This document shows, piece after piece, positions 16,122 to 24,449 of a DNA stretch of 64,000 nt. Position numbers and translations under genes: made by a program. The stretch lies in assembly GCA_021828185.1 (NCBI GenBank), contig JAKASI010000002.1, forward strand, positions 1 through 64,000, read 5' to 3'. This DNA is from an archaeon. GTDB taxonomy: Archaea > Thermoproteota > Nitrososphaeria > Nitrososphaerales > UBA183. The notes below the pieces were generated by a model that saw nothing but the letters and a program-made list of their open reading frames with translations, ran no database searches and was not told the DNA's origin. Positions within the stretch are counted from its first letter, which is position 1; the number at the start of each line of letters is the position of its first letter.

Positions 16122-17276
16122 ATGAGCGCGAATCAGATTCTCATCCTCGGAGGCGGTGTCGGCGGCCTCGTCGCATCGAACGTGCTTGCGGAAAGGTTGG
16201 GAGACAGGGCGAAGGTGACGCTCGTGGAGAGGAAGGACAAGTTCCAGTTCCCTCCGTCGTATCCCTGGCTCATGCTGGGCATGAGAAAGCCTGAGCAGAT
16301 CCAGAGGGACCTGAGCGTGCTCAGGAGGAAGGGAATCAGGGTGGCGAACGAAGAGATCGTCTCAATTGATGTCGAAAAGCGTTCGGTGGGGACGAAGAAC
16401 GGCGAATTCTCCTACGACAATCTGGTCATATCCCTTGGAGCGGAGTACGCTCCACGGACGATACCCGGATTCCTGGAACGCGCGCATCACATCTACGACT
16501 TGGGGTCTGCGACGCGCTTCAAGGATGCGGTGGAGAAGTTCAGGGGCGGGACGATAGCGATTGGCATCTCGCGCACTCCCTTCAAGTGCCCCGCCGCTCC
16601 CTACGAGGTCGCGTTCCTCCTTGAAGACTACTACACGAGGAAAGGAGTGCGAGACAAGGTGAAGTTCGAGTTCTTCACTCCCGAGCCTGGTCCGGTCCCG
16701 GCAGTCGGGCCTGATATCGGGAACAAGGTGCTCGAGTTGCTCAGATCCAGAGGGATAAACTACCATCCCAAGCTGAGACTGAAGGAGATTAGGCAGAACG
16801 ATTTGAGCTTCGAGAGCGGGGAAACGATGCGTTTTGACCTCCTCTTCTGCGTCCCTCCTCATGTGGCTCCTCCGCCTGTGGTCGAGGCAGGTCTGACTAA
16901 CGAAACCGGATGGATTCCAGTCAACCCAAGAACGATGGAGACCAGTCATCGGGGTGTATACGCGGTGGGCGACGTAACTTCGATTCCCACTCCGTCAGGG
17001 TATATGCCCTTCCTGCCAAAGGCGGGCGTCTTTGCTCACGGCCAGGCGGAGGTCGCGGCAAAGAGCATAGCAACAAAGATCACGGGGAGGGGCAAGGCGA
17101 GGGCGTGGGACGGGAAGGGCTCCTGCTTCCTCGAAGTTGGTGGAGGCCAGAGCGCCTTCGTGAAGGGCAACTTCCTTTCAGAGCCCAGACCAGAAATCGA
17201 ATTTCACATGCCCGGAAGAGTCTGGCACGCCCAGAAGGTCATGTTCGAGAAGTACTGGATGAGACACTGGTTCTGA
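16122..17276 (+). CDS. Sulfide:quinone oxidoreductase-like flavoprotein
   Basis: A 384-residue FAD-dependent pyridine-nucleotide-disulfide-type oxidoreductase. The N-terminal dinucleotide-binding loop ILGGGVGGLVAS (8-19), the YDNLVISLGAEY strand, and the C-terminal FAD-contact motif GVYAVGDVTSIPTPSG followed by PKAGVFAHGQAEVAA match the SQR/flavocytochrome c sulfide dehydrogenase family. Cysteines are sparse (one in FKCPAAP, another near the C terminus), so a classical three-cysteine SQR mechanism is not certain. The end (PGRVWHAQKVMFEKYWMRHWF) looks like a membrane-associated tail. Three DsrE-family genes follow it, which supports a sulfur role. Confidence 0.85.
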   Translation: MSANQILILGGGVGGLVASNVLAERLGDRAKVTLVERKDKFQFPPSYPWLMLGMRKPEQIQRDLSVLRRKGIRVANEEIVSIDVEKRSVGTKNGEFSYDNLVISLGAEYAPRTIPGFLERAHHIYDLGSATRFKDAVEKFRGGTIAIGISRTPFKCPAAPYEVAFLLEDYYTRKGVRDKVKFEFFTPEPGPVPAVGPDIGNKVLELLRSRGINYHPKLRLKEIRQNDLSFESGETMRFDLLFCVPPHVAPPPVVEAGLTNETGWIPVNPRTMETSHRGVYAVGDVTSIPTPSGYMPFLPKAGVFAHGQAEVAAKSIATKITGRGKARAWDGKGSCFLEVGGGQSAFVKGNFLSEPRPEIEFHMPGRVWHAQKVMFEKYWMRHWF

Positions 17277-17291
17277 GGAGCGAACGAAGAG

Positions 17292-17660
17292 ATGAGTGAG
17301 AGCGCAGAGTCGAAGCACCTCGGCATGCTTCTCTTCGCCACACCATACAGCTCGGAGAGCACCTCGACCGCGATCAAGCTGGCGGGGGCAGCCTTGAGGA
17401 AGGGGCACCGCGTAACAATCTTCGCTTACGGCGACAGCGTTCACAACTTCACGAAGGGGCAGAAGGCTACGGGAATCACCAATGCCGAATCCGATTTCCG
17501 GACTCTGATTGGCGAGGGTTTGAAGGTGCAGCTGTGTGGCACCTGTCTCGCCTTCAGGGGCATAGGCAACGAATCGATCATGGAGGGGGCGGAGCCGAGC
17601 AGCATGCGCAATCTGTGCAAGCTGATTGACGATGCGGACAGGTTCGTCTCTTTCACATAG
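17292..17660 (+). CDS. DsrE-family sulfur carrier, CxxC type
   Basis: A 122-residue DsrE/TusD-like protein. Its fold begins with LLFATPYSSESTSTAIKLAGAAL and places a CGTC motif (Cys82, Cys85) at the position where the sulfur-carrying cysteine lies in DsrE and TusD. It starts 15 bases after the flavoprotein stop and is followed by two further members, giving a DsrEFH-like trio. Expected role: relay of persulfide sulfur in the cytoplasm. The direction of transfer (oxidation or thiolation) is not shown by sequence. Confidence 0.82.
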   Translation: MSESAESKHLGMLLFATPYSSESTSTAIKLAGAALRKGHRVTIFAYGDSVHNFTKGQKATGITNAESDFRTLIGEGLKVQLCGTCLAFRGIGNESIMEGAEPSSMRNLCKLIDDADRFVSFT

Positions 17661-17678
17661 GGGAGGGCATCAGTAGAG

Positions 17679-18038
17679 TTGGCCAAATCCCTGGCGATCG
17701 CGATAACCAAGGCTCCCTTCGGTACGATACATGCAGCCGAGGCGATCAGGCTGGCAAACGGAGCAATATCATACGGGCACGAAGTAACGATCCTCCTCCT
17801 TGGCGACGGAGTCTATATGGCGAAGACGGGACAGAAAGCTGAAGAAACTGGTTGGACCTCACTCTCCCCCCTGCTGGAAAAGTTGGTCTCGAGTGGTCGC
17901 GCCAAGGTACTTGTTGACAACGGCTCTACAGTCGAAAGGGGCGTCCATGCCGAGGACCTGGTGGCGGGCGCGGTGGTGTCGGAGGGGCGAAGCATTTCTT
18001 TAGCCATGGCAGACGCTGACAGGTGCGTCGTCTTCTGA
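17679..18038 (+). CDS. DsrE-family protein, DsrF/TusC-like
   Basis: A 119-residue protein with a TTG start. AIAITKAPFGTIHAAEAIRLANGAI and GHEVTILLLGDGVYMA are typical DsrE-superfamily strands. It lacks the active-site cysteine of its upstream neighbour; the only cysteine is near the C terminus (ADRCVVF). That fits a structural partner such as DsrF/TusC in a hetero-oligomer. It lies between the CxxC paralogue and a DsrH-like gene. Confidence 0.78.
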   Translation: MAKSLAIAITKAPFGTIHAAEAIRLANGAISYGHEVTILLLGDGVYMAKTGQKAEETGWTSLSPLLEKLVSSGRAKVLVDNGSTVERGVHAEDLVAGAVVSEGRSISLAMADADRCVVF

Positions 18039-18052
18039 GGTGCCTTGGGGGC

Positions 18053-18376
18053 TTGACTAATCCGTTACTGGTGATCTTCTCTTCAGGGAGGAACTCTGAC
18101 CATACAATCGCCGGCTTTGAGCTCTTGCGCAATCTCTTGGGAAGGAAGCGTGTGATGGTTCTCCTGACGCAGGATGCGGTGCTGCTTGCGCTGAAATCTC
18201 GGTTGGGCGCGAGTGACGCTTTCGGCGGCGTGTCTGAAGCTTATGTGCTCGCCGACCACCTTGCGAAGCGGGGTTTCGGGCAGGACTCCCTCGTGGAGCC
18301 CTTCAAGGTTCTGGGTTACGACCAGGCCGTCGACCTGATAATGGCGGATGGAATTTCGATTGCCGGTTCTTTCTAG
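18053..18376 (+). CDS. DsrH/TusB-like protein
   Basis: About 107 residues from a TTG at 18053, chosen because the longer frame from 18023 overlaps the preceding stop and adds an unlikely Arg-rich leader. The core LLVIFSSGRNSDHTIAGFELL and VMVLLTQDAVLLAL resemble the small DsrH/TusB subunits. It completes a three-gene DsrE-like set after the flavoprotein, and 200 bases without genes follow. The assignment rests on position and fold pattern rather than strong motifs. Confidence 0.65.
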   Translation: MTNPLLVIFSSGRNSDHTIAGFELLRNLLGRKRVMVLLTQDAVLLALKSRLGASDAFGGVSEAYVLADHLAKRGFGQDSLVEPFKVLGYDQAVDLIMADGISIAGSF

Positions 18377-18594
18377 CAAATCACGAAGCGCCATTCCAAT
18401 CCGGCAGAGGTGCGCCACATCGAGTGGGATGACTAGGCGATTCTATTTTTGAATGCGTTGGAGAATACGAAGGAAAGAGATCAGAAGCGGAAAAAGGCTT
18501 GGCTGATTTGCAGAAAACATTAGGGCTGTGAGCTAGTCTCTCACAATTCCTCCTCTTCTCCATTCTCACCCTTTGGATAGGATGGTTCCTTCGA

Positions 18595-18945
18595 ATGGAA
18601 CGGGTTGTAGTTCCGCTAATGGGAAGCGAAATTTACCATATTTCCTCGTTCATTCTGATAACCTCATTCATGGCGGTCTTTGGCTTCACAAAGGCAGTCT
18701 TGAACATGGTCGCTGGGAGATGGTCGGACAAGGTCGGAAGAAAGCCAATACTTGTTCTTGGCTGGATAGTTGGACTTCGACTCCGTTCATTCTGATATTC
18801 GCTCCTTCTTGGTCTTGGGTCATCCTCGCAAACGTGCCGATGGGTTTCAATCAGGGGCTTGCGTGGACGATGACTGTTACATCAAAGATAGACATTGTCG
18901 GATCAAAGATAAGAGGCTTTTCCCTCGGGGTCAACGAATTTTCTG
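18595..18945 (+). pseudogene. Major facilitator superfamily transporter remnant
   Basis: The frame from 18595 carries two helices and the loop 2-3 signature GRWSDKVGRKPILVLGW, diagnostic of MFS transporters. Near 18775 the protein continues in the next frame as FILIFAPSWSWVILANVPMGFNQG and IRGFSLGVNEFSG, then stops. Only about a quarter of a normal transporter is left, with one frameshift, and it has no start of its own. It probably decayed in place after the sulfur operon. Confidence 0.7.
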
Positions 18946-19037
18946 GACGACGTATCAGCGAGCTGGGTGGCCGCCGTGAGATCACACGCCTGTTCCGACC
19001 AGGGTGAGCAGATTCGGGTCAAACACTTTAAGGCCAC

Positions 19038-19850
19038 ATGTCGAGAATCCGGAATCGAAGTGCCGTGAGTCAAAGCGCCGGAAGCTCAGTCGCGCTCGCG
19101 GTCGACGGGGTCTCGAAGTCCTTTGGAACGATACGCGCCGTGGACGGGGTGAGCCTGAGCCTCAGGAAGGGGGAGGTCCTCGGACTCCTGGGGCCGAACG
19201 GCTCTGGGAAGAGCACCACCATGAAACTCATCCTCGGGGTGATAAAGCCGGACTCGGGACAGATCTCGGTCTTTGGGAAGGACGTCGTCAGGGACGCGGC
19301 AGAGACGAAGCGGATGGTGGGGTACGTCCCCGAGACCCCCCAGCTCTACGAGTTCCTCAGCGGGGTCGAGTACCTGGACTTCGTCGCAGACATGCACGAG
19401 ATGAGCGGGGACCTGAGGAAGGAGCGGATAACGCAGTTCCTCGACGCCCTGGAGCTCTCCGGCCATGAGAACCAGATGATAAGCGGCTACTCCCAGGGGA
19501 TGAAGCAGAAGGTCGCAATCACAGGGGCGCTGATGCACCGCCCCCAGCTGCTGATTCTCGACGAGGCGCTCAACGGGCTCGACCCCCGCTCCGCCAAGAT
19601 TGTGAAGGACCTGATCAGGAGCCTCGCTCAGGAGGGGTACGCCGTCCTCTTCAGCACCCACGTCCTGGAGATAGCGGAGGCCATCTGCGACAGGGTAGCG
19701 ATAATGTACCAGGGGAAGGTCCTCGCCGTAGGCACGGTTCCGGAGCTCAAGTCAAAGGCAGGGCTCCCTGGCTCTTCCCTCGAGGAGGTTTTCCTGAAGA
19801 TAACCGGCACCTCCGACCTGAGGGACATCGTAGAGGCCCTCAGCAGGTGA
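19038..19850 (+). CDS. ABC transporter ATP-binding protein
   Basis: A 270-residue CcmA/NatA-type ATPase. Walker A is GPNGSGKST, the Q-loop region reads MVGYVPETPQLYEF, the signature is ISGYSQGMKQKV, Walker B is LLILDEALNGLD, and the switch histidine lies in FSTHVLE. The start may be the ATG at 19038 or a GTG at 19065, which sits better relative to the CTTTAAGG box at 19024-19031. The stop overlaps the GTG start of the permease gene. Together they form an export-type system; the substrate is unknown. Confidence 0.92.
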   Translation: MSRIRNRSAVSQSAGSSVALAVDGVSKSFGTIRAVDGVSLSLRKGEVLGLLGPNGSGKSTTMKLILGVIKPDSGQISVFGKDVVRDAAETKRMVGYVPETPQLYEFLSGVEYLDFVADMHEMSGDLRKERITQFLDALELSGHENQMISGYSQGMKQKVAITGALMHRPQLLILDEALNGLDPRSAKIVKDLIRSLAQEGYAVLFSTHVLEIAEAICDRVAIMYQGKVLAVGTVPELKSKAGLPGSSLEEVFLKITGTSDLRDIVEALSR

Positions 19851-21496
19851 ACACCGGAAAAGTATACAGGATCGCCAGCGTCCTCGTGAAGTCCCAGCTG
19901 AGGTCCGGAAGGTCGGGGACCAGGTCGTCGCGCCTGTTCGGCAACCCCCTGACCGTCTCGGCAGTCGACGCCGTCGTGTTCGCCGGGTCGATGGGGATGG
20001 TCTACCTGGTTTTGGGGGCGGTCGGGAGCTTCCCGTCCGACATGGAAGCGATTGTGGACGCTATCACCCTCCAGATATTGACCTCGCTCCCTGCCTTCGT
20101 CTTCCTCGGGGTCTTCCTCGCAGCGGTACTGTTTGAGATGGGGGTCTCCTCGAAGTTCGCGTCCAGCGACGTAGTCAACTGGCTCCCCCTCTCCCAGGCA
20201 GAATACGTCGCGGCCTCCACGCTATCCGTCTGCTACATGTACTCGTTCCTCCCCGCACTGGTGCTGGGGGTGACCTACCCCTTCGCAGCCAGGATCGGCG
20301 TGCAGCTCGCCTGGGGGGTCGCCGGGGCGCTCTGCCTGGTGTCCCTCTTCGGGGTCGGCGCGCTGGTGGAGGTGATGAGGGCGGCCATCAACAGGGTCAC
20401 CTCGCTGGCCTACGGGAAGGCGAGGCGCGGCACCATGGTCATCCGACTCGTGGTGACGGTGATAGTGATCCTCGCTGTCGAGGTAGGGTTCAACCCGGTC
20501 ATCCTTTCCAGCTTGATCGGCACCTTCACCGGGGTGGTCAGCGCCGCCCTCTTCGTCCCAGTCTTCTGGCCGTCGGCGTCCGTGGGGTACCTCATCCAGG
20601 GGGAGGGGCTCCTTTCGGCGGCCTTCTTCGCGCTGTCCGTTCTCTTCGCCGGGGTTATCCTAGCTGTCGCAGTGAAGGTGAGGGCGAGGTACTGGTCCCC
20701 GGTCCCCGTCACCATAGAGGTGACCGGAGCCTCGTACGCCCCCCACGCTGGGGGGCTCCTCCGCTCCCTCGGGCTGTCGACCGTCGAGTCGGCGATTGTG
20801 AGGAAGGACCTCAGGGGGTACACCAGGAGGCGGGAGCTGATGCCCTACCTTGCCATCCCCTTCGTGTTCGTAGCCCTCATATTCTTCCAGGAGGCGTCCA
20901 TAGGGGGCAACGGGTCCACCGACGTAGGGGTTGCGGTGTACCCCTTCTGGCTGGTGGGTGGGATCTTGGGGGTCATCATGGCCTCGACGGGCATCGGCCA
21001 GGAGGGGAAGGCGATACTGAACGTCTACGCTGCCCCGATACAGCCGAGGGCGCTCCTGAAGGCCAAGCTGCTCATCGCCTTTGTCTTCGGTGCTGCGACC
21101 ATCGTGGCCATGGCTGCCATCTCCTCCCTCCTGGCGTCTGCGACCCTGGACGGGTTCGTCGTTTCCCTCGTCGCCTCGCTGGTCATCGCCCTGGAGTGCA
21201 CCCTCATAGGGGTCGCTGTGGGGGTCAGATACCCAGACCTCCAAGAGAGGCCGAGGCCCAGGTTCATCCGCCCCATGGGGATGCTGATAGCCATGACGCT
21301 GGGGGTCGTCTCGTCTTTTGTCACGGCCCTGCCGCTGGTGGTCTGGCCTTTCGCCGGAGGATACTTCGAAGGGCTGGGAGTCTCGTTCGGGACGGCTGTG
21401 GTTGGAGGGCTGGCCTTCGGGGGGCTGGTCAGCTTCGCCGCCTACCGTTTGGCCCTTTCGGGGACGTCAAAGCTGATGGAAGACATGTCGATCTAG
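19847..21496 (+). CDS. ABC transporter permease (exporter type)
   Basis: A 549-residue membrane protein with about a dozen hydrophobic segments arranged in two halves. It begins at a GTG whose last two bases are shared with the ATPase stop codon (GTGA), so the two are translationally coupled. A short hydrophilic loop near the middle contains the YTRRRE segment. No substrate-binding protein is nearby, which suggests export, as with NatAB-like or drug/peptide export systems. Exact substrate not deducible. Confidence 0.8.
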   Translation: MNTGKVYRIASVLVKSQLRSGRSGTRSSRLFGNPLTVSAVDAVVFAGSMGMVYLVLGAVGSFPSDMEAIVDAITLQILTSLPAFVFLGVFLAAVLFEMGVSSKFASSDVVNWLPLSQAEYVAASTLSVCYMYSFLPALVLGVTYPFAARIGVQLAWGVAGALCLVSLFGVGALVEVMRAAINRVTSLAYGKARRGTMVIRLVVTVIVILAVEVGFNPVILSSLIGTFTGVVSAALFVPVFWPSASVGYLIQGEGLLSAAFFALSVLFAGVILAVAVKVRARYWSPVPVTIEVTGASYAPHAGGLLRSLGLSTVESAIVRKDLRGYTRRRELMPYLAIPFVFVALIFFQEASIGGNGSTDVGVAVYPFWLVGGILGVIMASTGIGQEGKAILNVYAAPIQPRALLKAKLLIAFVFGAATIVAMAAISSLLASATLDGFVVSLVASLVIALECTLIGVAVGVRYPDLQERPRPRFIRPMGMLIAMTLGVVSSFVTALPLVVWPFAGGYFEGLGVSFGTAVVGGLAFGGLVSFAAYRLALSGTSKLMEDMSI

Positions 21497-21746
21497 TTCG
21501 GTGCAGGTGACGAGGCAAGACAGAGTCCGCACGTCGCTGCTGCCGAAGTCTCTTCAGAGCGGAACCCCCTTTCCTAGGCCCGTGACGGGTCTGTGATCCG
21601 GACCGCCGCCCGAATCCGTTCGACCGCGTACGCAAGGTTTCAGACCAGAGGCCCGGGGACGGTTCTGGTCCATGATTGGTCCGGACCCCTCCGGAATCGA
21701 GCCTGACCGGATGTTTGGTCCCAGGTTTGCGTGGTAAACTGTGCGG
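21497..21746. other. Intergenic stretch without recognisable gene
   Basis: GC-rich sequence between the ABC permease and the second structured repeat. Short frames on both strands have no domain content; I see no promoter or RNA gene. Confidence 0.45.
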
Positions 21747-21997
21747 GCCCCTTCAGCCTCGGCCTTCGCTCCGGGGCAGATTCACCCCCCGCGATGCCTC
21801 CGGCACCGCTCGCTTTCGCTCGCTTCGCTCCCCCCTCTCTGCCCCTCCGCTCGCCCTTCGCCTTCACCCCGCCTCGAAGCGGGGCCCTCGCTCGCTTGTT
21901 CGCTCGGGGGGTGTCGGCTGGTGCAGGCTCGCCAGGGAGGGGGGATGGAATTGGGCTCCGATTGGGAAAGGGAGGAGGTTTCGGTGGTGATACCTCT
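21747..21997. repeat. Dispersed GC-rich structured repeat, copy 2
   Basis: Matches 1498-1748 in the same orientation. It keeps the hairpin CCCCGC-CTCGAA-GCGGGG (21867-21884) and the long-range inverted pair, CTCCCCCCTCTCTG at 21828-21841 with CAGGGAGGGGGGAT at 21933-21946. That second arm differs by one G-U-compatible change and one terminal mismatch. Copy 2 lacks the extra outer inverted pair seen in copy 1. The conserved pairing with drifting reading frames favours a structured non-coding element. Confidence 0.75.
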
Positions 21998-22123
21998 AAA
22001 ATAAGGAAGATACTTCCCGAGGCAGCTTCGCATATTCGGGAACGCCACTCTTCTCCAATTCTTTCGAGCTGTACGAAGTGCCAAGGCAGAACCTTATGGA
22101 AACTCGATAGTCGTTAACGGCCT

Positions 22124-22555
22124 TCAATCCGACAGCTGAGCGATTTCGTTCTTTTCTCGGTATCTGAAAGAGACTGTATCGGAGGTGAACACGGCAAGAA
22201 AGCCGAGGGCCAACCAGAAGGCTAAATCAAGGGAGAGATTGACCAAAGAGAATGTCACATGTGAGATACATCCCATTTGCAAGAAGGGAAAACAGTAGGA
22301 GTAAACTAAACGAGTCTGGAATGAGAGCGGATAACCCTGGTAAACCAGATGGTAGGTCATGAGGACTACAGACGAGTCCCCATTGTTGTATATGGTATGG
22401 GATGTTGAGTTTGAGGAATGATAAAGGGACGCGAAGGTGACTAGTAATGCTATCAGGACAGACAGGGCAAGGTCTCTGAGTAACCATCGTGTCAGGATCT
22501 TGTTCCCTCTACTCAGCTTCCTATCAGCAGGAAAAATAACTGTGACTTGCCATTG
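22124..22555 (-). other. Possible small membrane protein or remnant
   Basis: A frame open from 22555 to 22124 encodes hydrophobic segments (for example LALSVLIALLVTFASLYHS and LDLAFWLALGFLAVFT) but has no ATG, GTG or TTG before 22360. From that ATG only 78 residues remain. It is in frame with, and directly after, the stop of the secreted protein gene upstream. It could be a gene with an unusual start, a remnant that lost its start, or chance. No family was recognised. Confidence 0.3.
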
Positions 22556-23305
22556 TCAGCATTGAGAACTCCCGAAGGACTGATACATGTCGGTCGTGCC
22601 CGAGTTCTGAAGGCAGCCATAAATCATATTGGAGTTCTCTTGCGTGCCTATGTATATTGGAGGCCCTATTGCGTCTAGGTTGACGCTTGAATAATAGGTC
22701 AGGGTACCAGCGCCAGAAGTGAATGTGGCACTTTCACCATTGTTGTCCGAGCCACACCAGTATACATTCGATCTGAGCCAGTACCAGTTGGTCGGCGGGT
22801 AAACAGTAGTTCCTGAGCTCCCTGCTCCGCTGCCCCCTCCCAAGAGGTTAAAGCTGACCGCCATGATATAGCCACCCGAGTTAGTGTCTTCGGACATCTC
22901 CCACGATGCGTCTTGGTTGAACATACCCTTTACTGTTGTCAACTGGTTTGGTATGTAGTACCATACCAGCCCCCCTGAAGAGTCGAAGACTTCGACAAGG
23001 AAGATGCTCCCAGAGGTACTACTCTGCCCGCCAATTCCAGCTTGAAAGGCATCCCCATTGGTCTGATAGTTTTGGGAGGTCACCTTGTCAGGGTTGTATT
23101 GTAGGCTCATGTCGCCGTTCGGGCTGGTATAGCTCATAGACTGGCTCAAGGAAGCGTAAACTTCCACCCAACCGCTGCTGAGCTTCTCCCCTGCGCAGCA
23201 CGAGAATCCGAACTCTCCGTTGTCGTTTCCAACCCATTGGGTGGCATATGCGGTCGAGGCAAGCACCGGGGTAAAAAGAAGCAAGACGAAGCATAGCACT
23301 CCCAA
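22556..23305 (-). CDS. Secreted beta-rich protein of unknown function
   Basis: A 249-residue protein with an N-terminal signal peptide (hydrophobic core about 4-18, ending near ATA). The mature part is rich in Ser, Gly, Thr, Tyr and Trp, with paired cysteines early (FSCCAGE) and late (YWCGSDN, YGCLQN and the C-terminal Cys), suggesting disulfide-stabilised beta structure outside the cell. The middle (SGGLVWYYIPNQLTTVKGMF) resembles carbohydrate- or surface-binding jelly-roll proteins, but I cannot name a family. It follows another secreted protein gene by 14 bases in the same direction. Confidence 0.6.
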   Translation of the reverse strand: MGVLCFVLLLFTPVLASTAYATQWVGNDNGEFGFSCCAGEKLSSGWVEVYASLSQSMSYTSPNGDMSLQYNPDKVTSQNYQTNGDAFQAGIGGQSSTSGSIFLVEVFDSSGGLVWYYIPNQLTTVKGMFNQDASWEMSEDTNSGGYIMAVSFNLLGGGSGAGSSGTTVYPPTNWYWLRSNVYWCGSDNNGESATFTSGAGTLTYYSSVNLDAIGPPIYIGTQENSNMIYGCLQNSGTTDMYQSFGSSQC

Positions 23306-23319
23306 GCCAGTGATAGTTG

Positions 23320-23994
23320 CTACGCGTCAGCTTCCACCTGGATACTCAGTGGATAGGGCGTGGCTTCCTGCGGGTAGGTCATCGGGAGCGTTTTCGGCAG
23401 TGCCCCGGTTGACGTGGCGGCGTAGGAAGCGACCGACCCGATTCCCCCCATCTGAATCCATAATGAACCAGTGTCATATGCAGTGATGGTCACCGTTGTC
23501 CCGGCTGGCAGTGCGCTGTGCAGGAAGAGGGTGACTGTATACACGGAAAGAGAATGAGAGAAATGGACGTAGTTCCCACTGGTCGAGTTCTGTATGGTGG
23601 CTGGTTGCGCCACGCTTTGTGATATCGCATAGGACTGGTACGCGCTCAAATTCCCATTGATGTAAAGCCCCAGTGTCAGAGTGCCTCCCTGGCTGGTCTG
23701 ATAAGGAAACACGTTCACTACACCGCTCACGAACTGATTCACGCTCTTGTTGGCCACAAAGGTGGTGGATACCAAGGTGTCGGAGGGGAGGAGCCAGCCG
23801 GTGTAATTAGAGGCAGGGTTACCGAATTCATTCAATTCAGGGGAACCTGGAAGGACGTTGGCGTAGCCGCCACTTGAAGGTCGTTGGAAAGCACCACCGA
23901 AAGCGAGTACGGAGACCAAAAGGATTCCTCCGGCGAACGTAACGAATAGGAAGCCTTTCTGGTTTGTCCTCAATATCACATTGTTTGATGCCAA
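23320..23994 (-). CDS. Secreted or membrane-anchored protein of unknown function
   Basis: A 224-residue protein with one N-terminal membrane or signal segment (about 14-33, FLFVTFAGGILLVSVLAFGG). The exterior region is rich in Ser, Thr, Asn and Gly, with several N-x-S/T sequons (NYT, NKS, NLS, NST) and alternating beta-strand patterns. No catalytic motif was recognised. It is the first gene of a two-gene unit with the disulfide-rich secreted protein. Probably a cell-surface component. Confidence 0.55.
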   Translation of the reverse strand: MASNNVILRTNQKGFLFVTFAGGILLVSVLAFGGAFQRPSSGGYANVLPGSPELNEFGNPASNYTGWLLPSDTLVSTTFVANKSVNQFVSGVVNVFPYQTSQGGTLTLGLYINGNLSAYQSYAISQSVAQPATIQNSTSGNYVHFSHSLSVYTVTLFLHSALPAGTTVTITAYDTGSLWIQMGGIGSVASYAATSTGALPKTLPMTYPQEATPYPLSIQVEADA

Positions 23995-24038
23995 TCAGCT
24001 ACTTATCCGTTACACCATCGGCAGCTTTGGGACGTAAT

Positions 24039-24191
24039 TCAGCGAGGTATCCGGCTGACGAGATAAGGCTGCAGATAGGTTAGGTACGAGTACCGTCTGA
24101 CGTTGTAGACATCCCTCCTGAGGAAAGATTCTGTATCCTTCCTCCACGCCAGTCTCTTCTTCAGCTTCCACGGGAACCTCCTCTTGTCCAC
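24039..24191 (-). CDS. Possible 50-residue basic protein
   Basis: From a GTG at 24191 the minus strand encodes 50 residues rich in Lys and Arg with a regular aromatic pattern (RRFPWKLKKRLAWRKD and VRRYSYLTYLQPYL). A competing frame, 24010-24240 on the same strand, is longer but acidic and featureless. The basic frame looks more protein-like, perhaps a small nucleic-acid-binding protein or the tail of a lost gene. Evidence is weak. Confidence 0.25.
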   Translation of the reverse strand: MDKRRFPWKLKKRLAWRKDTESFLRRDVYNVRRYSYLTYLQPYLVSRIPR

Positions 24192-24280
24192 TGAGTTGAC
24201 CGATTAGGATATCGAGCGCATGTGGTAGACGCTCAACCATTGCTGAGGGTCACCCACGAACTCATATGTCATCTCCTTCC

Positions 24281-24321
24281 AGGATTCGCTTAAGTAATTA
24301 ATTGCATCCCACCGGGCCCGC
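24281..24321 (+). other. tRNA-3'-end-like attachment site, right copy
   Basis: Shares 34 of 41 bases, without gaps, with 7339-7379. This includes the identical 13-base beginning AGGATTCGCTTAA and the GGGCCCGC acceptor-like end. No integrase sequence follows it. It is a candidate right end of an old integration event or an independent insertion scar. Confidence 0.5.
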
Positions 24322-24449
24322 CTCTTGCAAGGGTCGAATACCCACCCCTTTCTTCTGGATGGATTCGATTCCCGCGGAGGTCGCGTCGCATGCCCATGCC
24401 AGAACCTGAATATGGCAGCTTCGTTGCCACCCTATGGATAGGGTCATAA

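Noticed and set aside
7339..24321. Whole interval as one intact virus or plasmid insertion
   Set aside because: No replication, capsid or partition genes were seen, and it contains pdxS, pdxT and folate genes normally fixed in the chromosome; only an attachment-pair hypothesis is kept.
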